Of a stretch of 37,655 bases of DNA, positions 18,068-26,906 are shown one piece after another; within the stretch, counting starts at the first letter, position 1, and each line of letters begins with the position of its first letter. The notes beneath the pieces are model-generated. The model was given only the letters and a program-made list of their open reading frames with translations, had not been told where the DNA came from and ran no database searches. The position numbers were made by a program, and so were the translations under genes. The stretch comes from Gilvimarinus polysaccharolyticus. GTDB lineage: Bacteria > Pseudomonadota > Gammaproteobacteria > Pseudomonadales > Cellvibrionaceae. The stretch is from NCBI RefSeq assembly GCF_001187555.1, contig NZ_LFIJ01000003.1:1-37655 (forward strand). Direction: 5' to 3'.

Positions 18068-20848
18068 TTAAAAATTGGTAATAGTGACGCCCAATTTATA
18101 AGTTAAGCCGTAGTTCTCGTACTGCGCACCGTAAGACGTATCATTAATGTAAGCGTAGTAAGGCTCATCGGTTAAATTAGCCGCCTCCAGGTAGAGCTGA
18201 ATACCATCGGTAATATAGTAGCGCGCCGAGAAATCTAATTGCGTCTGCTCATCTACGTAGATATCTTGCTGTGCATCGCTAACGTCCTGAACCTCTAATA
18301 AATACTCGGACTTATAGTTCGCAGCCAAACGCACGCTAAAACTACTTGCCTCATAACCCATCGATACATTACCGGTAGTGTCCGACTGACTGGGCATGGC
18401 GCTATCACGACTGACAATGCCACCGGCATCTTCATCAAAATACGTAAGGCTCGCGTCGGAGGCCGAGAAAGTCGCATTCGCTGACAGCAGCAAACCATCG
18501 AATGGAGCAGGCAGTGAGACGAACTGCTTTGAAAAGGCCAACTCAACGCCATAAATATTGGCAGAGTCACCATTCGCGTAACTGATTGCCTCATCGTAAT
18601 CGGCGTACATTTCGGTGCCGGCGAGATCGGTTTGATAAATAAAGTTATCAATATCTTTGTAGTAAGCAAAAGCCGAAACCACACCGGCTAAGCCCATGTA
18701 GTGTTCAACACCCAGATCAAAATTACTGGACTCTAGCGGCTCCAACTCCGGATTGCCAAACTCGGCTTCTTCATCATCGATCACAAAGAACGGCGCCAAC
18801 TGATCAAAGGTCGGACGCACCAAGGTGTTTGTCCAAGCACCGCGCAACTGCGTGTTATCACCAAGGGAGTAGCGTGCATGCAACGACGGCAACAAGTGGT
18901 CGTACTGGTTGTCGGCACGATTGTCCTCAAAGGTATCGCCGTCGTAGCGGGTTCCCAGCGCATCAAACTCAGTGTCCTCGTAACGCACGCCCGCCAACAA
19001 CCGCAGATCACCCAAGTCGATTCGGCCCATCACATAGGCGGCCAACACTTGCTCCGATACATCAAAGTCCTCAATGCGTGAATCTTCCTCGGAGTAAAAG
19101 TCGGCTTGATCCAGCCCAGCAACCGCGGCAACAACACTCGTCGAATCAATGCCGGGGCCAAACTCGCCCAAACTATAATCACGATTGGCCGTCGCATAAG
19201 AAGTCATCAGCAGCTGATCATCACTAAAACCCTGCTCATCAAAGTCTTCGTACACCCAGACCTCTACATCGCTGTCTTTGTCGCGATCGCTGTACTTACC
19301 ACCAAACTTAACCATAGCCGAGTGGGAGCCGACAAAAAAATCTTTGCTAATATCAAACTGCCAACTAGTGTCGGTGTCATTGGTGTTCGATTTAGCCAGC
19401 TCTACCTCGTCCAGCTCGTAACTGGCGGCATTTACAAAACTCGCGGGAGTATTTAAATAAGGAGTCGCCGTATCACTGAACGATACGCCCTCAATGTCAT
19501 CAATACTGGCGAACACAGCGCCACCTAGATGCTGTGGTTCGTCTTCGCTGGACTCTGACAAGGCCACGCGATAATCCAGTGTCCAGCTGTTGACGCGAGT
19601 ACTACCGCCTAACGAGGTCGACAGAATCTTCTGTGTTTCGGTGCGATCTTTAAGCTCGCGGGCTACCTCAGCACTGCTGCTAACGCCCTCTGCGATGGCG
19701 TCTGAAAACTCAACGATATTGGCTAAACGCTGTTCAGAGTCAGTGTATTCACTGTAAAGGTTACGCCAATATAAATCGGTGTTGTCGGACAACTTATAAT
19801 CAACATTAAAAGTCATGCCCGAGCGTTCACGAGCAATCGTGTAATCGCGCTGCTCGATCTCCTCCAACAAGGCCTCGCCATCATCAAAATCCCACGCGCC
19901 ACCGGTTTCGATATTATCCGAGCCAAACTCGCGATCGTACCAACTAACTCCAGCGGCGATACCAAGGTTGTCAGTGCCACGGCCAACGCTAAATTTATCT
20001 GATCCCGTTAACGCAAGTTTAGGGCTGAAGTTATCGGTCAAATCGTTATAGCTACCCTCGGCGGTCAAGGAATAAAACTGTCCGTCACGATCAAATGCCG
20101 ACAGACTTTGGATGTCGATACTGCCGCCCAATGCGTTGGCATCAAGATCTGGGGTTAACGTTTTAGTGACCACTAAGCCTTCCAGTAAATCTGACGGGAT
20201 CACATCCAGCGCTACCGCGCGGCGTCCGCTATCGGGAGACGGCAAGCTCACACCGTTAATGGTGACAGCGTTGTAATCTGGCCCCAAGCCACGCACGCGC
20301 ACATAGCGGCCCTCACCTTGATCGCGCTCGATCGACAGACCAGGCAAGCGTTGCAACGCCTCCGATACATTAGTATCGGGGAGCTGGCCAATGGCATCGG
20401 ATGACACCGCACTGACAACATTATCGGCCGAGCGCTGACGGTTTAGTGCTTTGTTTAAGCTACTTGCTTGCCCAAGCACAATCACATATTCCTCTACCGC
20501 ACGCTCTGGCCTAATTTTAAAATTAGCCACCAGCGTTTCATTATCCACCACGGTAATCTGGCGCGTCATAGTGTCCACCCCGAGGTAACTCACACTTAAC
20601 GTGTACTCACCCGGCTTAACACCGTTCAAAACAAAACGACCATCGCGAGCGGTCACGGCGCTTAAGTTAAGCTCTTCAACTTTTACCCGGCTGCCCTGCA
20701 GTGGCATACCGCTAATTTCGGCAGTCAACTGACCATTAATACGGCCATCCGCCAAAGCATTGCCGGCCATTAATGCGCCCACGACGCAAGCCAATAAGTT
20801 GCGCTGCCATTGTTTGCCTATCGGCAATACTTGGTTAGTCTGTGTCAC
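18068..20848 (-). CDS. TonB-dependent receptor of the phytate/phosphate-ester operon
   Basis: A 926-aa outer-membrane receptor. Signal peptide (cleaved after ALA, residue 33), a carboxypeptidase-regulatory-like beta-sandwich domain (35-113), a TonB-box-like strand (EEYVIVLG, 119-126), the plug domain (about 135-240, with VRVRGLGPDYNAVTINGVSLP) and a large 22-strand barrel ending in NF. It belongs to the Oar/IroN-like branch often used for sugars and other large nutrients rather than iron. Being first in an operon with a phytase and a PhoX phosphatase, it most likely imports phytate, lower inositol phosphates or the complex they form. The GTG start is supported by AGGAGAGGGG five bases upstream. 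A Pho-box-like promoter lies about 90-120 nt upstream. Confidence 0.92.
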   Translation of the reverse strand: MTQTNQVLPIGKQWQRNLLACVVGALMAGNALADGRINGQLTAEISGMPLQGSRVKVEELNLSAVTARDGRFVLNGVKPGEYTLSVSYLGVDTMTRQITVVDNETLVANFKIRPERAVEEYVIVLGQASSLNKALNRQRSADNVVSAVSSDAIGQLPDTNVSEALQRLPGLSIERDQGEGRYVRVRGLGPDYNAVTINGVSLPSPDSGRRAVALDVIPSDLLEGLVVTKTLTPDLDANALGGSIDIQSLSAFDRDGQFYSLTAEGSYNDLTDNFSPKLALTGSDKFSVGRGTDNLGIAAGVSWYDREFGSDNIETGGAWDFDDGEALLEEIEQRDYTIARERSGMTFNVDYKLSDNTDLYWRNLYSEYTDSEQRLANIVEFSDAIAEGVSSSAEVARELKDRTETQKILSTSLGGSTRVNSWTLDYRVALSESSEDEPQHLGGAVFASIDDIEGVSFSDTATPYLNTPASFVNAASYELDEVELAKSNTNDTDTSWQFDISKDFFVGSHSAMVKFGGKYSDRDKDSDVEVWVYEDFDEQGFSDDQLLMTSYATANRDYSLGEFGPGIDSTSVVAAVAGLDQADFYSEEDSRIEDFDVSEQVLAAYVMGRIDLGDLRLLAGVRYEDTEFDALGTRYDGDTFEDNRADNQYDHLLPSLHARYSLGDNTQLRGAWTNTLVRPTFDQLAPFFVIDDEEAEFGNPELEPLESSNFDLGVEHYMGLAGVVSAFAYYKDIDNFIYQTDLAGTEMYADYDEAISYANGDSANIYGVELAFSKQFVSLPAPFDGLLLSANATFSASDASLTYFDEDAGGIVSRDSAMPSQSDTTGNVSMGYEASSFSVRLAANYKSEYLLEVQDVSDAQQDIYVDEQTQLDFSARYYITDGIQLYLEAANLTDEPYYAYINDTSYGAQYENYGLTYKLGVTITNF

Positions 20849-20935
20849 TGCCCCTCTCCTGTGATAATAATCGTTGTGGTGGGCGCGCCTTAGTTAACGG
20901 TGTAACGACGCGTCATCCAGTTACTTGGTGCGCCG

Positions 20936-20969
20936 ACGATAAAAAGACAAAGTGACAGTGCTGTGACAA
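20936..20969 (-). promoter_or_regulatory. Pho-box promoter of the receptor-phytase-phoX operon
   Basis: On the minus strand TTGTCACAGCACTGTCAC (20969 down to 20952) is a direct repeat of TGTCAC with an 11-bp period, matching 14 of 18 positions of the E. coli Pho box. Exactly 10 bp further downstream is a -10-like TATCGT (20941 down to 20936). PhoB-activated promoters have the box in place of the -35, 10 bp before the -10, which fits. Confidence 0.75.
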
Positions 20970-21021
20970 GCACCTATCAATACCGAGCAAACCGGCCTTT
21001 AACTGGGGTTTTATCTGGCCT

Positions 21022-21077
21022 GTGAGCTAAGCGGCCCCCCAACTCACCGCCGCAGGGCCGCTCACGGCAAGCCCTGC
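21022..21077. repeat. Competing inverted repeats between the two Pho-box promoters
   Basis: GCGGCCC (21031-21037) can pair with GGGCCGC (21055-21061), with GTGA/TCAC extending the stem. The alternative arm GCAGGG (21053-21058) can pair with CCCTGC (21072-21077). The two pairings share bases and exclude each other. The element is upstream of both predicted start sites, so it may be a DNA-binding palindrome rather than RNA. Confidence 0.45.
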
Positions 21078-21142
21078 AGCTCAAGACGACGCTCTTTTTA
21101 TATAAAACTGGCATGTAGCCTGAGCTGATTTGCCCCCTCGGA

Positions 21143-21176
21143 CTGTCACACAACCGTTACATTGGCTTGCTATAGA
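21143..21176 (+). promoter_or_regulatory. Pho-box promoter of the GGDEF gene
   Basis: CTGTCACACAACCGTTAC (21143-21160) matches 14 of 18 Pho-box positions. It is followed after 10 bp by a -10-like TATAGA (21171-21176), the same layout as the divergent operon's promoter. The GGDEF start codon is 28 nt beyond the -10. Confidence 0.65.
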
Positions 21177-21204
21177 CATACCCTACGTTTTTTAGGACAA
21201 CATC

Positions 21205-22122
21205 ATGATTCGGTTACATAAGTGGAAGCTATTGGCGATTGCCCTGATCACCAACATCACCATTCTGATTAGCCTTGCCGTGGGAGAAATTAAAACCTGG
21301 CAACAAATCGACTGGCTCGACATCATCGGGGAAGGGGGCGTTAGCTTACTTGCAGCGCTATGGCTTGGTTTTGCACTTAACAGTCGCCCCAACGGCCCTG
21401 TCACGAACTTATTAACCCTAGGACTCGGGCTAATTTTTGTCGGCACTTTTCAGGATTTACTCGATGAACTCGTGGCGATCGACAAAGGGTTATTTTTAAA
21501 CAGCGGACTGGAATCAACCCTGATGCCTATCGGCCTGACAGTACTCACCTTTGGCCTGTATCACTGGCACAAAGAACAACTGCTGTTTACCGAACAGCGC
21601 CGCAAACGCGAGCAAGTTTTTAGAGAGTATCGTTTGCAAGATGGCTTAACGGGGTTGGGCGATGCGCGCTTTTTACGCCAACAACTGAGCCTGGCACTGC
21701 GGCACGCCAACAGCGAGCAACAACCGTTGGCGTTAGTGCTACTAGACATTGATCACTTTGATTCAACCAACCGCCGCTTTGGCCATGCGGAGGGCGATCG
21801 ACTGCTACAAGCACTTACCGAGATTATCTTGCTTAATTTACGCCGCACCGATTTATTGTGTCGTTACGCAGGCGATAGGTTTGCCGTGGTCTTACCCAAC
21901 ACGGGCGAACTAATGGCGCGCGAAATTACTGCGCAACTAAGCCGCGCGGTCGAGCACTTTGCTTACAAGACGGCGCAGCAGGGCGAAACGCTGTACCAAA
22001 GCATCAGTACCGGCATCTGCACCGCCGAGGAAGACAATGCCGAAGCAATGATTGAACGGGCAACGACTCGCTTACTGCACGCTAAAGACAGCAAAGCAAA
22101 CCTACGCGTTGTGGCCGCTTAA
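21205..22122 (+). CDS. Membrane GGDEF-domain protein with degenerate active site
   Basis: A 305-aa inner-membrane protein: four predicted membrane helices (7-27, 38-59, 68-90, 104-122), a short charged coiled coil (123-142), and a C-terminal GGDEF domain (about 143-300). The signature reads AGDRF (222-226) instead of GG(D/E)EF, and the guanine-binding Asp after N189 is Arg190; DIDHF (181-185) is kept. The inhibitory I-site RxxD (R213-D216) is intact at the normal five-residue spacing. This suggests a c-di-GMP-binding receptor or weak enzyme rather than a normal diguanylate cyclase. The ATG has AGGA upstream. A Pho-box-like promoter precedes it, and the AraC regulator gene begins one base after its stop. 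Confidence 0.88.
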   Translation: MIRLHKWKLLAIALITNITILISLAVGEIKTWQQIDWLDIIGEGGVSLLAALWLGFALNSRPNGPVTNLLTLGLGLIFVGTFQDLLDELVAIDKGLFLNSGLESTLMPIGLTVLTFGLYHWHKEQLLFTEQRRKREQVFREYRLQDGLTGLGDARFLRQQLSLALRHANSEQQPLALVLLDIDHFDSTNRRFGHAEGDRLLQALTEIILLNLRRTDLLCRYAGDRFAVVLPNTGELMAREITAQLSRAVEHFAYKTAQQGETLYQSISTGICTAEEDNAEAMIERATTRLLHAKDSKANLRVVAA

Positions 22123-22123
22123 C

Positions 22124-23143
22124 ATGAAAGAGACGAGCCATTACGAAATCGACACAGCCTGTATTCCGGCGCACGAATTCCCCGCGGCCCTTATCGACCT
22201 CGCCTGCAGCCGAGGGCTACACAGCGACAAACTATTACGCGGCACCGGAATATTTATGGAGGATGTGCTCACCGGAGAATTAACTCTGCGGCCCGCGCAA
22301 TGCTTTGCCTTACTTGGCAATTTACGCAAACTACTGCCGGCGGCCGACAGCGCTTTTCTAGCCGGAGCCAGATTGTACCCCGGCAATTTTGGCCCAGCCG
22401 CAAGTGCACTGCAAAGCTCTGCTAATTTACTGGCGGCGATTCAAGTTATCGTTAAGTATCAAGCCATTTTGTCACCACTGCTTAGCCCAAGACTTGAGTG
22501 GCACTGCGATGCTTTGTTTATCCACTGGCACGACGCTTGTGGCGCCGGCGAGCACATTGCATTTTTAGCCGACATGATGATCAGCGCGCTAGTCGCCACC
22601 ACCAAACATCTGGCGGGGCGCACACTGCCGTGGCAATTTTATTTACCCGGCGAGCCCGATCATCGCGAGCAATACCAAGTGCATTGGGGGCCGCACCTGC
22701 ACACCGGCAGTCATCAGTACAGCATGCAGATAGCACGTAAAGAGCTTGAGCAAACGTGGCCAGGCGCGGCAACCAGCGTCAACCAAATAGCTAGCCGACA
22801 ATGTGAGCGTCGCTTGCAACAGGGTTCTGCCGAAGGGTTTATCACCGCGTTCGATAAATATTTACGCAACCACTTACCCTGTAATCCATCGTTAGAGACA
22901 GCGGCCAACGAGTTTGCCATCAGCCCGGCCACACTCAAACGCAAGTTAAAAAAGCATCACACCAGCTTTCAACTACGCTTTGATCTAGTGCGTAAAGAGC
23001 AGGCCTTATTCTGGCTAACACACGAGCAGTTGCCGCTCGCCGAGATCGCGGCGCGGCTGCACTTTCACGATACCCGCAACCTGCGTCGTGCGTTTAAACG
23101 CTGGACCGGAATGATACCCAGCCAGTTGCTCGCCGCACACTAA
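22124..23143 (+). CDS. AraC-family transcriptional regulator
   Basis: A 339-aa DNA-binding regulator: N-terminal arabinose-binding-like effector domain of the OruR/ArgR type (about 15-200) and a C-terminal double helix-turn-helix (about 240-335). The recognition segments are FAISPATLKRKLKKHHTSF and IAARLHFHDTRNLRRAFKRWTGMIPSQ. An in-frame start at 22052 would overlap the GGDEF gene by 71 bp. I chose the ATG at 22124, one base after the GGDEF stop, giving translational coupling. The effector and targets are unknown. Position suggests it responds within, or controls part of, the phosphate/c-di-GMP locus, but no binding site can be named from sequence. Confidence 0.88.
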   Translation: MKETSHYEIDTACIPAHEFPAALIDLACSRGLHSDKLLRGTGIFMEDVLTGELTLRPAQCFALLGNLRKLLPAADSAFLAGARLYPGNFGPAASALQSSANLLAAIQVIVKYQAILSPLLSPRLEWHCDALFIHWHDACGAGEHIAFLADMMISALVATTKHLAGRTLPWQFYLPGEPDHREQYQVHWGPHLHTGSHQYSMQIARKELEQTWPGAATSVNQIASRQCERRLQQGSAEGFITAFDKYLRNHLPCNPSLETAANEFAISPATLKRKLKKHHTSFQLRFDLVRKEQALFWLTHEQLPLAEIAARLHFHDTRNLRRAFKRWTGMIPSQLLAAH

Positions 23144-23186
23144 CCGTCTAATCTTATTGCCTAGGGCAAAACTCAACAAAAGCCGC

Positions 23187-23215
23187 CTGCGAAACGTTTC
23201 ATTAACGCGTATAAT
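23187..23215 (+). promoter_or_regulatory. Promoter with LacI-type operator before the Gfo/Idh gene
   Basis: A perfect -10 TATAAT (23210-23215) has no good -35 at 17 bp. The palindrome GAAACGTTTC (23191-23200), with the AAACGTTT core typical of LacI/PurR-family operators, covers the place where the -35 contact and polymerase would sit. No LacI-family gene is in the window. Confidence 0.5.
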
Positions 23216-23257
23216 CCGCGCTAAACCCTACGACTTTGACTTGCCGTGAGACCTTCG

Positions 23258-24247
23258 ATGACCAAGATCCGCTGGGGCGTGTTAAGCACGGCCAAAATTG
23301 CCCGATTACACACCATCCCTGCTATTCAGTCTTCTGCCTTGGGCGAGGTTGTCGCGATCGCCTCACGCGATGCGCAAAACGCCCGCACGCAAGCCGACCT
23401 GCTCGGTATCACCCGTGCTTACGGCAGTTATGAGGAATTACTAAAAGACCCGGACATCGATGCCATTTACAACCCGATGCCGAATCACCTACACGTACCT
23501 TGGTCGATCAAGGCCCTAGAGGCAGGTAAACATGTACTGGTAGAAAAACCTGCCGGTCTTAATGCCACCGATTTGGAGCCTTTGCTCGCCTGCGCCGAGC
23601 GCCACCCAGAGCTAAAGTTAATGGAGGCGTTTATGTACCGCTTCCACCCCCAATGGCAACAAGCCAAGCAGTTGTGCGATGCAGGCGCGATCGGCACCCT
23701 GCGCACTATTCAGTGCGCGTTTAGCTACAACAACCGCGACACCAGCAACATCCGTAACAGCGCCGCTATGGGTGGCGGAGCACTGATGGATATCGGTTGT
23801 TATGGCGTGTCTTTGGCGCGCTACTTACTGGGCAGCGAACCGACTCGAGTACTCGGCCACCTAAACAACCTAGGGGATTACGAGGTCGACTGCATTAGTT
23901 CGGCGTTAATGGAGTTTGATGGCGCTATCGCCAGCTTTACCTGCTCGACCAAAACCGAGCCCGAGCAGTGGGTAGAGATTGCCGGCGAGGCCGGCAGCAT
24001 TCGCCTCGCGATCCCGTTTAACCCAATTGCCGACGCCGCAACCGAGCTCACCCTTAAACAAGCCGATAAGCTCCAGCGCTACACCATTGAGCCGGCCAAC
24101 CACTACCGCAATATGACCGATGCGTTTGCCGAGGCAATATTGCATAATAAGCCTGCACCTACACCGATGACCGATGCATTGAGCAACATGACCGCAATAG
24201 ACGGTATTGTCGCAAGTGCCAACGCTCAAAGCTGGGTAAGCTTATAG
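23258..24247 (+). CDS. Gfo/Idh/MocA-family NAD(P)-dependent oxidoreductase
   Basis: A 329-aa cytoplasmic sugar-type dehydrogenase: N-terminal Rossmann fold (IRWGVLSTAKIA at residues 4-15, an atypical glycine pattern common in this subgroup), the conserved VEKPAGL motif whose Lys takes part in catalysis, and a C-terminal substrate domain with GGGALMDIGCYGVSLARYLLG. The closest recognisable relatives are the xylose/glucose-fructose and dihydrodiol dehydrogenase-like members; the substrate cannot be fixed. A GTG at 23246 is in frame, but ATG 23258 fits the family start. A LacI-type operator and a TATAAT box precede it, pointing to sugar-responsive repression. It appears monocistronic, with 126 nt to ndh. 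Confidence 0.88.
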   Translation: MTKIRWGVLSTAKIARLHTIPAIQSSALGEVVAIASRDAQNARTQADLLGITRAYGSYEELLKDPDIDAIYNPMPNHLHVPWSIKALEAGKHVLVEKPAGLNATDLEPLLACAERHPELKLMEAFMYRFHPQWQQAKQLCDAGAIGTLRTIQCAFSYNNRDTSNIRNSAAMGGGALMDIGCYGVSLARYLLGSEPTRVLGHLNNLGDYEVDCISSALMEFDGAIASFTCSTKTEPEQWVEIAGEAGSIRLAIPFNPIADAATELTLKQADKLQRYTIEPANHYRNMTDAFAEAILHNKPAPTPMTDALSNMTAIDGIVASANAQSWVSL

Positions 24248-24373
24248 CAACACTGGTTTTACACACTTCGTTTCGCGGTATTTTTATCGGCGACAGCCAG
24301 AGGCCAAAAGCCTAAAGCAACTCGCCCCCATTGGCTGCAAGGCAATCCCTTGCTGCAACATTAAGGAGTTCAA

Positions 24374-25666
24374 GTGAAAAAAATTGTCGTCGTCGGCGGT
24401 GGTGCTGGCGGATTAGAATTGGCCACTCGGCTAGGGCGTAAATTAGGCCGTAAAGGCAAGGCTCACGTCACCCTAATCGATCGCAACACCACCCATGTGT
24501 GGAAGCCCTTATTACACGAGATTGCGGTGGGCACCATGGACGAGGGGGTCGATGCCGTAAGCTACCGAGCCCACGCGTTTGACAACCACTTTTATTTTCA
24601 TATTGGCACCATGACGGATATCGACCGCAGTGCTAAACAAGTTGTACTCGCCCCCTTAGATGATGAAGACGGCCAAGAGCTGTTGCCCGAAACCCGCATC
24701 GACTACGATATTTTAGTGCTCGCCATCGGCTCCGCATCTAACGACTTCAATACCCCTGGGGTGAAAGATCACTGCATTTTTCTTGACAGCCCCTCCCAGG
24801 CACACCGCTTTCGCAATAAACTGCTAGGCCGCTTTTTACAGATTCAGCGTCTCCCCCAAACGCGCAACACCGTCAACATTGCCATTGTCGGTGCCGGCGC
24901 TACAGGGGTTGAACTGTCGGCCGAGCTGCATCACGCCGTGGCCAAGTTTCATACCTACGGGTTTGATGCCATCGACAGCGAGCACTTAAATGTCACATTA
25001 ATAGAAGCAGGCCCAAGAATTTTACCGGCCTTGCCCGAGCGCATCTCAGCCGCTGCCAGTCGTGAGCTGATAAAAATGGGGGTCACAATTAAGCTCAACA
25101 CACGGATCACTGCGGCGGTTAGCGACGGCTTAGAAACGGCCGACAATGAAAAAATCGACGCCGACCTAATGGTCTGGGCCGCCGGAGTTAAAGTCCCCGA
25201 TGCACTCAAAAATATTGGTGGCATTCCCACCAATCGCATTAATCAGCTGCCGGTAAACGCTTACTTACAAATTAAAAATGAGCCCAACCTATTTGCCATA
25301 GGCGACTGCGCCGAGTTTATTCAAACCGACGGCAGCCGCGTGCCGCCGCGCGCGCAATCAGCCCACCAGATGGCCGACATTTGCTACCACAATATTCGCG
25401 CACGACTCAGCGGAAAATCGCTTAAAGTGTATCGCTATAAAGATTATGGCTCGCTAGTGTCACTGTCTAACTTTTCGACTGTCGGCAATCTTATGGGTAA
25501 CTTAAGCGGTGGCTCGTTATTTATTGAGGGGCGTTTGGCGCGTATCGTGTATGTCTCTCTGTACCGGATGCACCAAGTCGCCGTACACGGTTATATGAAA
25601 ACCGCCCTAGTGATGTTATCGGGCAGTATCAACCGCTGGCTTAAGCCAAAACTCAAGCTGCACTAA
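24374..25666 (+). CDS. ndh: Type II NADH dehydrogenase (NDH-2)
   Basis: A single-subunit flavoprotein at the inner membrane face; it passes electrons from NADH to quinone without pumping protons. It has the FAD-binding [10 protein letters not shown] (8-17), a second dinucleotide fold [17 protein letters not shown] for NADH, the FAIGDCAEF flavin motif, and [10 protein letters not shown] near the quinone site. The C-terminal 60 residues are basic and amphipathic, as expected for membrane attachment. At 430 aa it is of normal length. The GTG start is certain: AAGGAG stands 5 bases before it. A small hairpin GCAAGG / CCTTGC (24337-24353) precedes the ribosome site. Other FAD/NAD oxidoreductases of similar fold exist, but the [16 protein letters not shown] segment is typical of Ndh. 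Confidence 0.92.
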   Translation: MKKIVVVGGGAGGLELATRLGRKLGRKGKAHVTLIDRNTTHVWKPLLHEIAVGTMDEGVDAVSYRAHAFDNHFYFHIGTMTDIDRSAKQVVLAPLDDEDGQELLPETRIDYDILVLAIGSASNDFNTPGVKDHCIFLDSPSQAHRFRNKLLGRFLQIQRLPQTRNTVNIAIVGAGATGVELSAELHHAVAKFHTYGFDAIDSEHLNVTLIEAGPRILPALPERISAAASRELIKMGVTIKLNTRITAAVSDGLETADNEKIDADLMVWAAGVKVPDALKNIGGIPTNRINQLPVNAYLQIKNEPNLFAIGDCAEFIQTDGSRVPPRAQSAHQMADICYHNIRARLSGKSLKVYRYKDYGSLVSLSNFSTVGNLMGNLSGGSLFIEGRLARIVYVSLYRMHQVAVHGYMKTALVMLSGSINRWLKPKLKLH

Positions 25667-25746
25667 GACGTTGGCACAGAGGCGTTGGCTTGACAGCCTG
25701 CGCCACCGTGCCTAGGATGCGTTCTCGCGCCAATAAGGACCTGTAA

Positions 25747-26709
25747 ATGTTGCCGTTTCACGATGTCGTCGCCGACGACTTTAGCGATGTGAATGATTTA
25801 ATCATTCGCCAGCTCTACTCCGATGTCGGCTTAGTCGAAAACATCGGCCATTATCTTATCGAGGCCGGCGGCAAACGTTTACGCCCCTTAATGGTGCTGT
25901 TGTGCGCCCGCGCACTGCACTACGATGGCAAACATCATCTAGATTTAGCTGTCATTATTGAGTTTATTCACTCCGCCACTTTGTTGCACGACGACGTAGT
26001 AGATACCTCGACCCTACGCCGTGGTCGTCCTACCGCCAACGCCGAATGGGGTAACGCCCCGAGCGTTTTAGTCGGTGACTTTCTCTACTCCCGCGCTTTT
26101 CAAATGATGGTTGCCATCGGCAATATGGACATTATGAGCATCCTGTCCAAGACCACCAACATCATTGCCGAGGGTGAGGTACAACAACTGGTTAATGCCA
26201 AAGACCCCAACTTAACCGAAGCCGGTTACTTACAAGTAATCGAAAAGAAAACCGCCGTTTTGTTTGCTGCCGCCTGTGAGGTAGGTGCCGTAGTGGCAGA
26301 AACCGACGCAGCCTCGCGCTTAGCGCTAAGCCAATATGGTATGCAAGTAGGTATCGCCTTCCAGTTAGTCGACGACGCCCTAGACTACAAAGGCGATGCA
26401 GAAGCGCTGGGTAAAAATGTCGGCGACGACTTAGCCGAAGGCAAGCCCACGCTACCGCTGATTAGAGCCATGGAGAAAGCCTCGGATACCGACCGCGAGC
26501 TGATTCGCAATGCCATTAGTAATGGTGATGCCAGTCAACTTGAGCAAGTCGTCGCTATCGTCGAGGCTACCGGCGCAATGGAATACACATTAGTTGCGGC
26601 TCAAGCAGCAGTAGCCCGAGCCTTAGAGGCATTAAACACCCTACCCGACAGCCGCTATCGAACAGCCTTGGTCGAAATAGCCGAATTTGCCACCGGCCGC
26701 GATCACTAG
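25747..26709 (+). CDS. ispB: Octaprenyl diphosphate synthase (quinone side-chain synthesis)
   Basis: A trans-polyprenyl synthase that extends farnesyl diphosphate to the C40 (or similar) tail of ubiquinone and menaquinone. The first Asp-rich motif LLHDDVVD (79-86) with the following RRGRP, and the second LVDDALDY (207-214), are intact; GGKRLRP (41-47) binds isopentenyl diphosphate. At 320 aa it is close to E. coli IspB (323). An AAGGA site stands before the ATG. It lies 80 nt after ndh on the same strand, so both quinone-related genes may be co-transcribed, although the pairing with rplU seen elsewhere is absent. Chain length cannot be read from sequence with certainty. Confidence 0.92.
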   Translation: MLPFHDVVADDFSDVNDLIIRQLYSDVGLVENIGHYLIEAGGKRLRPLMVLLCARALHYDGKHHLDLAVIIEFIHSATLLHDDVVDTSTLRRGRPTANAEWGNAPSVLVGDFLYSRAFQMMVAIGNMDIMSILSKTTNIIAEGEVQQLVNAKDPNLTEAGYLQVIEKKTAVLFAAACEVGAVVAETDAASRLALSQYGMQVGIAFQLVDDALDYKGDAEALGKNVGDDLAEGKPTLPLIRAMEKASDTDRELIRNAISNGDASQLEQVVAIVEATGAMEYTLVAAQAAVARALEALNTLPDSRYRTALVEIAEFATGRDH

Positions 26710-26819
26710 TCGCAGCAAACTAAAGAAAAGCGCCAAATCGGCGCCACAACCAAGTGACCTGCCCGCCTTTAAGACGGCCAATATGGGCTCCAAATTAATA
26801 CGATTACCAGACAGAACAC

Positions 26820-26847
26820 TAGACAAGCCAGTGGCACAAGGTAGAAT
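26820..26847 (+). promoter_or_regulatory. Candidate sigma-70 promoter of fabA-fabB
   Basis: -35 TAGACA (26820-26825), a 16-bp spacer and -10 TAGAAT (26842-26847) lie 60 nt before the fabA ATG in a 197-bp intergenic region after ispB. No clear FadR or DesT/FabR palindrome is visible. Confidence 0.5.
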
Positions 26848-26906
26848 GTGCCCCTTTGCGGCCCAGATGGGGCCACCCGTTTGATTTACTGCCCAGAGTT
26901 AACATT

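Noticed and set aside
18829-19456. Plus-strand open frames opposite the phytate-operon TonB receptor
   Set aside because: Low-complexity shadow translations with no ribosome site; the minus-strand receptor is unambiguous.
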